From: RGIG5270 sp045657185
Lineage (GTDB): Bacteria > Verrucomicrobiota > Lentisphaeria > Victivallales > Victivallaceae
Reading direction: 5' to 3'
NCBI GenBank assembly: GCA_045657185.1
Contig: JAZOSO010000037.1
Span: 1 to 8,578, forward strand
DNA: 8,578 bases
The position numbers and the translations under genes are program-made. The notes beneath the pieces are model-generated. The model was not told the DNA's origin. It searched no databases and was given only the letters and a program-made list of their open reading frames with translations. Below are positions 1-5,786 of this stretch, in pieces. The number at the start of each line of letters is the position of its first letter. The stretch's first letter is position 1.

Positions 1-4
1 ATTT

Positions 5-32
5 CTCCTCAAAGGGAGCAGAGTGAATTATA
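5..32 (-). promoter_or_regulatory. Possible promoter -10 and ribosome binding site of a divergent gene off the left edge
   Basis: Read on the minus strand, a perfect TATAAT (27-32) is followed about 16 bases later by GAGGAG (5-10), a strong Shine-Dalgarno sequence, and then AAAT up to the window edge. A start codon a few bases outside the window would give normal spacing. No convincing -35 box lies 16-18 bases upstream of the -10, so the promoter call is weaker than the ribosome binding site. The gene itself is not visible. Confidence 0.35.
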
Positions 33-77
33 AAAATCGCAAATTTCAAAAAGCTGTGTTATATTAGTACAGTCAAT

Positions 78-117
78 AAAAAACAGGCGGCAGAATTCAT
101 GACTTCCGCCGCTTGTT
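78..117 (-). terminator. Rho-independent terminator, leftward
   Basis: On the minus strand the arms 117-104 and 95-82 form a stem with a 9-bp core (112-104 paired with 95-87, including one G-U pair) and a further 4 bp beyond a single A-C mismatch. The loop is 8 bases. Six Ts follow at 83-78, then ATT. On the plus strand the same hairpin is followed by CTGCAATCC with no T-run, so the terminator faces left. No intact minus-strand gene lies upstream of it within the window. Confidence 0.6.
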
Positions 118-230
118 CTGCAATCCTGCGGTAATCTACTCCTCAAAAATTACTTTCGGATTACACTGTCAATATACATGATGCGCGGCAAAAAGCAAAT
201 GCAGAAAAACTTTTAACGGCAATATGAAAA

Positions 231-245
231 TGCAACTTGTTTGCA
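231..245. repeat. Short inverted repeat TGCAA-N5-TTGCA
   Basis: A perfect 5-bp dyad with a 5-base spacer lies about 75 bases upstream of the predicted -35 box of the 372 gene. It has the shape of a small dimeric operator, but a dyad this short can arise by chance in AT-rich DNA. No second copy was noticed. Confidence 0.2.
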
Positions 246-269
246 AATATTCAGCATATCTGTAAAAAA

Positions 270-338
270 GTGTAAATTATTGTATATTTTTTCAGTATTT
301 TTCTTGAAAAAAGCGTGTTTGGCGTGTAAATTGATGTA
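270..338 (+). repeat. Imperfect 15-base direct repeat in the promoter region
   Basis: GTGTAAATTATTGTA (270-284) recurs as GTGTAAATTGATGTA (324-338), matching at 13 of 15 positions with a start-to-start distance of 54 bases, close to five helical turns. The second copy lies between the predicted -35 and -10 boxes of the downstream gene. This could be a pair of regulator sites. The AT-rich context makes chance similarity possible. Confidence 0.3.
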
Positions 339-346
339 AGTATATT
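319..346 (+). promoter_or_regulatory. Candidate sigma70-type promoter of the LptA-like/nadC/ruvA operon
   Basis: A -35-like TTGGCG (319-324) and a -10-like TATATT (341-346, five of six consensus positions) are separated by 16 bases. Transcription would start near 353 and leave a leader of about 19 bases before the ATG at 372. An alternative pair is TTGAAA (304-309) and TAAATT (327-332) with a 17-base spacer. Either could serve the operon; the sequence does not decide between them. Confidence 0.4.
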
Positions 347-371
347 TATTTTATTAAAAGAGGTTTTTCAA

Positions 372-2120
372 ATGCGTTTTTTTATATTGTTTTTTATGTT
401 GTTCTCTTGCTGTGCTTTCGGCAGTATGATGGGGGCAATGCAGAATATTTCCACAAAAAATACAACTTTGCCGCTCTATAATGATGAAGAATTGCAAGCC
501 ATACTTTTCGGCAGAGAGATTAAACGCAGCGGCAGACTGCTGCTGGTTACCGGACCTTGTATTGATATCGTGCGCAAAAATGTTGATCTCAATCTCGTAA
601 AAACCGGCGGGGCAAAGATTTATGCACTTAATGCTCCTATAAATGATATTCTCAAATTCTGGAAAGAGCGCATCCTTTTCAGTGATGGCGTAGTTGTTTC
701 AACCAATGCTGATGTTGATCAGGGGATACGGCAGGCATTCGGCAAGGGACGGATTTTTTTCCGCTCTCCGGCTATTGACATTGACGGGATAGGTTATCAT
801 GCAAACTACAAGGAACGCCATTGTCTCATTAAATCAAATGTCAAAATCACCATTCGCAACGGCGCATCCGATGTCCGTCAGCTGCTTGCATCAAAGAAAG
901 TTCCCAAAGTTCTCAATCTAGTTCATGCTGTTTCCGATGAACTTTTTATTCATCTCAAAAAAGGAGAAATCGTCCTCACCGGAAATGTCTTTGTAAATGA
1001 CCCCAAAGGCACTGTAAAATGTGACAAAATGGTAATTCTTCTTGACCGCAGTAAACGCGATGAAAAAAATTCCGCGCTTCACGGTTCTTCCGTCAAAGAG
1101 ATAAACTGCTACGGCAATATCCAAATTGATATGAAGGAAAAATCCGATGTGGAAGATGATTCAGGCGCGGCAATTAAATTTTTCGGCTTCCATGATATGC
1201 GCCGCAACTTTTTTCAATCTGTTGAAAGTGTCACTTTCTGCAATACTCCCGCCGCGCAAAAGGCTGCTTCCAAAAGTATGGTTGTTGCCGGTACACGTAT
1301 CAACGCCAAACAGATGCGCTGGGATTTTCAGAAAAATATTCTTCAGTTTATCAGTGACGTCCGCATCCGTGACCGCCGTTTGAACCTTGATTGCGAAGAC
1401 CTCAAAATATATCTGAATAAAAAAGATGCAAAAACTAAAAATACCGTCAGTAAAATTGAGGCTTCAGGTGCAGTCAATCTGATTGATGAAGATTATAAAC
1501 TCAATGCCGACCGTACAGTTCTTTATTTCCCGGCAGACAAACCTCTTAATGCAGGGCCTGATGATGTTTATGCTTTCGGTAATGTTCTTATTACCCATTT
1601 CAAGAAAAACGCCAAGGGGGCAGTGATTTCCAAGTCAACTGTTGCTTCTGATAAAGGGTCACTTTTCCGCAAGAAAAATAAAGCTATTTTTCTCGGCAAT
1701 GTCAAAGTAAGAGATGCTTCATTTTCTCTTGATTCCGACCAGCTGCATCTTTTTGCTGAAAAATATCCGGCAGGCACAGTTTTCGCACCGACTCCCAAAG
1801 GTGAAGCTCCCAAGCGTATCCGTATCAATGATGAACTTGAACTCAAGCACATCACTGCTTATAAAAATGTCAAAATTTTCCGCAAAACTGACGGCGGCGA
1901 TGAAAATGCTTACGGCGACCGTGCCGACTATTTCATAAAACACCGCAAAATCACTCTCGTCGGTACTCCCGAAAAACCGCCGGTTCTTTATAAGGGCGAA
2001 AATGTCCTTGCCACTGAAGCCAACAGCAAAATCCTTGTTGACCTCGCTGAACAAGTTGCAAGCACTATCGGCAGCGGCGCAGAACTGCATATTAAAGAAG
2101 ATACAACCAAAAGGAAATAA
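372..2120 (+). CDS. LptA/OstA-like periplasmic protein, oversized, probable LPS transport
   Basis: The 582-residue protein begins with a short signal peptide: hydrophobic residues 3-16, with probable signal peptidase I cleavage after AFG at 15-17. The mature part is a series of beta-rich units of the OstA/LptA type, in which a GNV-like turn is followed by a strand and then a D/A-rich strand. Examples are near residues 198-226 (LTGNVFVNDPKGTVKCDKM), 322-350, 361-388, 400-463 (AFGNV and FLGNVKVRD) and 492-530. In Proteobacteria LptA is a periplasmic bridge of about 185 residues that carries LPS to LptD; this protein is about three times longer and could form a longer jellyroll filament. Six cysteines remain after the signal peptide (63, 151, 217, 246, 290, 341), so disulfides are possible. 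The start is supported by GAGG at 360-363, 8 bases before the ATG. It is the first gene of the operon. No LptB or LptC gene is adjacent, so orthology to LptA is inferred from fold type only. Confidence 0.75.
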   Translation: MRFFILFFMLFSCCAFGSMMGAMQNISTKNTTLPLYNDEELQAILFGREIKRSGRLLLVTGPCIDIVRKNVDLNLVKTGGAKIYALNAPINDILKFWKERILFSDGVVVSTNADVDQGIRQAFGKGRIFFRSPAIDIDGIGYHANYKERHCLIKSNVKITIRNGASDVRQLLASKKVPKVLNLVHAVSDELFIHLKKGEIVLTGNVFVNDPKGTVKCDKMVILLDRSKRDEKNSALHGSSVKEINCYGNIQIDMKEKSDVEDDSGAAIKFFGFHDMRRNFFQSVESVTFCNTPAAQKAASKSMVVAGTRINAKQMRWDFQKNILQFISDVRIRDRRLNLDCEDLKIYLNKKDAKTKNTVSKIEASGAVNLIDEDYKLNADRTVLYFPADKPLNAGPDDVYAFGNVLITHFKKNAKGAVISKSTVASDKGSLFRKKNKAIFLGNVKVRDASFSLDSDQLHLFAEKYPAGTVFAPTPKGEAPKRIRINDELELKHITAYKNVKIFRKTDGGDENAYGDRADYFIKHRKITLVGTPEKPPVLYKGENVLATEANSKILVDLAEQVASTIGSGAELHIKEDTTKRK

Positions 2121-2122
2121 TT

Positions 2123-3016
2123 ATGCCTGAGAAATCACTCCAATGTACTGAAATCAATTTTGACCGTCTTGATATCCTCATCAAACTTGCTTATGAGGAA
2201 GACCTTGAAAATGCGGGAGATACAACTACTCTCGCTGTTATTCCTTCCGAAACTCAGGCTAAAGCAATTTTGCTCTGCAAAGAAAATAATATGGTTCTTG
2301 CTGGTATTGCCGTTGCTGAACGCGTTTTCAAATATCTTGACGCCGATTTGAAATTCACTGCTTTAAAAAATGACGGAGACCTTTGTCAGAAAGGCGACCA
2401 TCTCGCTGTTATCAGCGGCAAAGCACAGTCAATTCTTACCGCTGAACGCACTGCATTGAATTTTCTCCAGCGTCTTTGCGGCGTTGCTTCAACTTCACGC
2501 AAATACGCTGATGCTCTCAAAGGAACTGCATGTGTAGCTCTTGATACACGCAAAACAACTCCCGGCTGGCGCAATTTGGAAAAATACGCTGTACAATGCG
2601 GCGGCTCAACCAATCACCGTATCGGTCTTTTTGACCGTGTGATGATTAAAGACAACCACCGTGAACTCGCCAAACTTGAGGGTGCTAACAGCATTGAACG
2701 CTCCGTTGAACGCTGCCGCCGCATGTTTCCCGACCTTGAAGTTGAGGTCGAAGCTGATTCTCTGGAAGAGGTTACTCATGCCCTCAACGCCGACGCTGAA
2801 TACATTCTGCTTGACAATATGACTAATGAAGAAATGGCTGAAGCAGTCAAAATGGCAAACGGTAAATCCCGTCTTGAAGCTTCAGGCGGTATTACTATTG
2901 AGCGTCTTCCCTCTATCGGTAAAATCGGAGTTGATTTTGTTTCCGCAGGTGCATTGACTCATTCAGTAAAATCTTCTGATATATCTCTTGATATTCAGCT
3001 TGAAGGGGATGTCTGA
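2123..3016 (+). CDS. nadC: Nicotinate-nucleotide pyrophosphorylase (quinolinate phosphoribosyltransferase)
   Basis: NadC converts quinolinate and PRPP to nicotinate mononucleotide, CO2 and pyrophosphate, the step where de novo NAD synthesis enters the common cytosolic pathway. All family landmarks are present in 297 residues: the N-terminal EDLENAGDTTT (26-36), ER at 108-109, DTRKTTPGWR (141-150), the GGSTNHRIGL stretch with H165 and R166, K176 in IKDNH, the acidic EVEVEAD (206-212), LLDNM with D231, and the phosphate-binding EASGGI (252-257) and VSAGALTH (273-280). Length is normal and no catalytic residue appears lost. AAGGA at 2111-2115, 7 bases before the ATG, supports the start. The gene follows the LptA-like gene after 2 bases and overlaps ruvA by one. 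nadA and nadB, which make quinolinate, are not in the window. Confidence 0.97.
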   Translation: MPEKSLQCTEINFDRLDILIKLAYEEDLENAGDTTTLAVIPSETQAKAILLCKENNMVLAGIAVAERVFKYLDADLKFTALKNDGDLCQKGDHLAVISGKAQSILTAERTALNFLQRLCGVASTSRKYADALKGTACVALDTRKTTPGWRNLEKYAVQCGGSTNHRIGLFDRVMIKDNHRELAKLEGANSIERSVERCRRMFPDLEVEVEADSLEEVTHALNADAEYILLDNMTNEEMAEAVKMANGKSRLEASGGITIERLPSIGKIGVDFVSAGALTHSVKSSDISLDIQLEGDV

Positions 3017-3615
3017 TGATTGCTCTTCTGCGCGGAATTCTTGTTGATGCTCCGCTGTCGCAGGAAATTATTATTGATGTCAACGGTGTCGGTTATGAAG
3101 TTCTGCTGCCGAATTCCTCTTTTTCACGATTGCCGCGCATCGGAGAGGAAGTAACTCTGCTGGTGCATACTGCAGTTCGTGAAGATGCGATTACGCTTTT
3201 CGGTTTTCTGACCAAAGAGGAAAAAGATCTTTTCAAGATACTTATAAATGTCTCCGGTGTCGGCGGCAAACTTGCCAACAGTATTCTCGGTGCAATGTCC
3301 GTTGAGTCTTTCTGCACAGCAATTCAGACCAAAAATACCGCTCTTTTAAGCAAAATCCCCGGTATCGGCAAACGCACCGCAGAGCGTCTTGCCGTTGAAC
3401 TTTCGGGTAAACTTGACGGATTTGATATTGCCATATCTGAAATAAGCGGCAGTGACCAGTCGCTTTTTAACGACACAATGCAGGCTCTTGCACAGCTCGG
3501 ATTTAAAAAGGAACATTGTCATACAGTTCTTAAAGAACTTATTTCTGAACATTCAGCAGAAAAACTTACAGTTGAAACTCTTTTGCGTTATGCTTTGAGT
3601 AAAGTTTCCAAGTAA
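3016..3615 (+). CDS. ruvA: Holliday junction branch migration complex subunit RuvA
   Basis: RuvA binds four-way DNA junctions as a tetramer and loads the RuvB helicase for branch migration in recombinational repair. The 199 residues show the standard architecture: an N-terminal OB fold (1-63) starting MIALLRGIL with the conserved NGVGYEV (23-29), two helix-hairpin-helix motifs (VSGVGGKLA at 79-87 and IPGIGKRTAERLAVEL at 114-129), a loosely conserved linker (about 135-150) and a C-terminal three-helix domain (about 151-199) that contacts RuvB. Length is typical. The ATG shares its A with the nadC stop (TGATG), and AAGGGG at 3003-3008 lies 7 bases upstream, so translation is probably coupled to nadC. 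ruvB and ruvC are not adjacent downstream; the next gene is convergent. Confidence 0.97.
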   Translation: MIALLRGILVDAPLSQEIIIDVNGVGYEVLLPNSSFSRLPRIGEEVTLLVHTAVREDAITLFGFLTKEEKDLFKILINVSGVGGKLANSILGAMSVESFCTAIQTKNTALLSKIPGIGKRTAERLAVELSGKLDGFDIAISEISGSDQSLFNDTMQALAQLGFKKEHCHTVLKELISEHSAEKLTVETLLRYALSKVSK

Positions 3616-3666
3616 TACAGCTTTTTGATTTCAGCTTTGTTCCCGATATCATGGCTATTTACCGAG

Positions 3667-5781
3667 TTATTGAAAGCAGGCGGGGAGTGCAAGTTCGCAT
3701 TTGATAGCGGAAGGAATATGGTAATCCAGTTTATTTTTTTCTTTGCGAACTGTAATTTTGCCGAAAGGTGTTTTATATGAGAAATTGTAATCAATTCCGT
3801 CCAATTGTGCGGGGGAGAGGATTATTTCTCTGAAGCCGTCGGATTTTATTTTTATACCTGCGATATATTCAAAGCACCATGCGTTGAAGTCTCCGAACAT
3901 GATATGGTTTTGAGATGCGCTGCTGTCCCATCTTTCATGGAGGGTGGTTGCGCCTTTTATTATCCAGTTGCCCCAGCCGGGGTATTCGGTCTGGGTGTAG
4001 ATTTTGAATGCGTCTTCAATATAACCGTATTCTGCAAGGGCGCGCGGAATAACTTTTGCGCCGAGGATGCCGAAATCAACTTTGTGTGCGTTGGCTCTTG
4101 CCTGATTTACCAGATGTTCGGCAAGTGACGGTGAAGTATCAAGTTTGAAATAGAGCATGCACGCATTGGCGGTAATTTCATTTTTGGCATAAGTTCCGTC
4201 AGCGTTGCGGAATTTGTTGATAAGAGAATTTTTGAATTCATCTTTGAACTTTGCCCACAATGATACATCAGCAGGGGCGGCAGCTGCGGCGGTTTGTTCA
4301 GCAATATCAAGCATATGGTAAACATAGAGAGTCGAAGTGAATTCCGAGCTGACCATACGTTCCATGTCAAAATGGCACCAGTCACCGAGACCGAAAGTAA
4401 TTGTACCGCTGCTTGTGCGTCTGGAAATGACATAGTTCAGATAGTTTTTCATGTAAGGATAATATTTTACTGCAATTGAGTTGTCTCCGGTAAATCTCCG
4501 TATTTGATACGGCAGTTCAAAAAGTGCAGAATCCCAAACCGGACCGCTGCCCCAGTTGTAGCCCCATCCGGCAGTGGGCGCAATGCCCGGCAACTGCCCT
4601 GTCGGGCGTTGTGTATCGGCTAATATCTGCAGAAAATGGTCATAATTTTTTGCCATATCAAAAGACCATAAACCTGTTTCACAGGCAAACATGGCATCTC
4701 CCGTCCAGCCGTTTTTTTCGCGGTGCGGGCAGTCTGAGGGGATTGAAATAAAGTTGCTGACGAAACTGTTTTGGGTACATTTCAGTAATTTATCAGCAAT
4801 ATGATGTGAAATTTCAGCTTGACCGTTGGCGGCAAAAGCGGAATGGATTGAGGAGGCATAAATTTCAAAACTGTCAATTCTGCCCTCGGTTATGACTTTG
4901 ACATAGCGGAAGCCGTGATAAACAAATTCAGGATGCCAGACAAAAGGATTGATATCGCCGTGAATGTAAATATCCGTCTGTGCAACATCCCCCTCAAGAA
5001 AGTATAATTCAATATTTTTACGGTCAACATCGCCGTTTTCATCAATCAATTCGCTGTATTGCAAAGTTATTTTGCTGTTTCTTTCACCTGAAACTTTTAT
5101 ATTGCAAAATCCGGTAAAATTTTTGCCGAAGTCATAAATAACTGAATTTTCAGAGATTTTTTTACTGTTTACAGGGGTAATCTGTTCGATCTCACGGCAT
5201 TGCGGACAATCCTGTTTCAGCAGCAACCCCGGCGGCGGAGCGACAGTTTTGGCATCACTCCATGCGGAATCGTCAAAACCTGCACAGTTCCAGTTCGGAA
5301 TGATTTGATTTGCGTCAAAATGTTCTCCTGAACGGAACTGATTGAAAAAAATCCCTCCGGGTGCGCCTTTCCAGCTGTCATCGGAAACTGCGATAGTTTC
5401 GCCGTCTGCAATAAGTTCAAGAGCCAGACGGGGATAATTTCTCCATGATGCTTTGTCAAAATGCCATACTTCGTGAGTGGCACAGTTGTACCAGCCGTTG
5501 CCGAGAACAGCACCGATAACATTTTCGCCCGTTGTCAGCAAAGATGTGACATCGTATTCGCAAAATCCTGTATGTTTGTCAAACTGGGTGACAGCAGGAA
5601 TAAGAATATCGGAAGTTATACGCTCTCCGTTCAATGTGATTACCGCCCAGCCGGGAGCGGCAAAACGGATAAGTGCCTGATTGGGAATGGCAGAGAGAAA
5701 GAAACTTTTGCGCAGCAGAGGCGCAGGAGTTTCTTTGCTGCGCCAGCCGCCGGCTTCACCGTTGAGATTTATCCATAACAT
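3667..5781 (-). CDS. Alpha-L-rhamnosidase, GH78, no signal peptide
   Basis: The 704-residue protein matches GH78 enzymes, which hydrolyse terminal alpha-L-rhamnosyl residues with inversion. An N-terminal beta-sandwich (about 20-100, with LRKSFFL, LNGE, YDVTSLL, GNGWYN) is followed by a second beta domain (about 210-310, with YDFGKNFTGF and HGFRYVKV), the (alpha/alpha)6 barrel (about 320-640) and a C-terminal beta domain. The acidic motif runs DCPHREKNGWTGD (350-362); D350, E355 and D362 align by spacing with D567, E572 and D579 of Bacillus sp. GL1 RhaB. E616 in TLHERWD corresponds to E841, the proposed general base, and E355 to the general acid. Many GH78 proteins are longer (often 850-1000 residues); this is a compact form. 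No hydrophobic leader is present and the in-frame sequence upstream adds none, so it is probably cytoplasmic. It starts 5 bases after the preceding stop; the only Shine-Dalgarno-like AAAGG is 12 bases from the ATG, so coupling is likely. Confidence 0.93.
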   Translation of the reverse strand: MLWINLNGEAGGWRSKETPAPLLRKSFFLSAIPNQALIRFAAPGWAVITLNGERITSDILIPAVTQFDKHTGFCEYDVTSLLTTGENVIGAVLGNGWYNCATHEVWHFDKASWRNYPRLALELIADGETIAVSDDSWKGAPGGIFFNQFRSGEHFDANQIIPNWNCAGFDDSAWSDAKTVAPPPGLLLKQDCPQCREIEQITPVNSKKISENSVIYDFGKNFTGFCNIKVSGERNSKITLQYSELIDENGDVDRKNIELYFLEGDVAQTDIYIHGDINPFVWHPEFVYHGFRYVKVITEGRIDSFEIYASSIHSAFAANGQAEISHHIADKLLKCTQNSFVSNFISIPSDCPHREKNGWTGDAMFACETGLWSFDMAKNYDHFLQILADTQRPTGQLPGIAPTAGWGYNWGSGPVWDSALFELPYQIRRFTGDNSIAVKYYPYMKNYLNYVISRRTSSGTITFGLGDWCHFDMERMVSSEFTSTLYVYHMLDIAEQTAAAAAPADVSLWAKFKDEFKNSLINKFRNADGTYAKNEITANACMLYFKLDTSPSLAEHLVNQARANAHKVDFGILGAKVIPRALAEYGYIEDAFKIYTQTEYPGWGNWIIKGATTLHERWDSSASQNHIMFGDFNAWCFEYIAGIKIKSDGFREIILSPAQLDGIDYNFSYKTPFGKITVRKEKNKLDYHIPSAIKCELALPACFQ

Positions 5782-5786
5782 AAGTT

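Larger units (their letters stand above)
1..371. other. Intergenic regulatory region without an intact gene
   Basis: This 371-base stretch is AT-rich and no long reading frame crosses it. From left to right it holds a leftward Shine-Dalgarno-like GAGGAG at 5-10, a leftward TATAAT at 27-32, a hairpin with a T-run on the minus strand at 78-117, a short minus-strand frame that reads like a protein C-terminus (136-162), a small dyad TGCAA-N5-TTGCA at 231-245, a 15-base imperfect direct repeat at 270-284 and 324-338, and the promoter and ribosome binding site of the 372 gene. I found no tRNA, rRNA or recognisable riboswitch. The region most likely separates two divergent transcription units. Confidence 0.7.

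Noticed and set aside
11..14. Lipobox in the LptA-like protein (LFSC at residues 10-13)
   Set aside because: Phenylalanine at the -2 position is atypical for lipoprotein signal peptidase, and an AFG cleavage site for signal peptidase I follows directly; the coordinates given are residues.
97..123. Nine-codon minus-strand mini-frame with a TTG start in the terminator stem (possible leader peptide)
   Set aside because: The only Shine-Dalgarno-like GAGGAG is about 14 bases away, TTG is a rare start, and the codons show no run of one amino acid typical of attenuator leaders.
1719..2090. 123-codon minus-strand frame
   Set aside because: It is antisense to the LptA-like gene, phenylalanine-rich from reversed lysine codons, and has no recognisable features.
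3613..3669. Terminator between the convergent ruvA and GH78 genes
   Set aside because: The 51-base gap contains only 4-bp self-complementary AGCT segments around AAAATC-like sequence and no GC-rich stem followed by a T-run; termination may be Rho-dependent or lie inside coding sequence.
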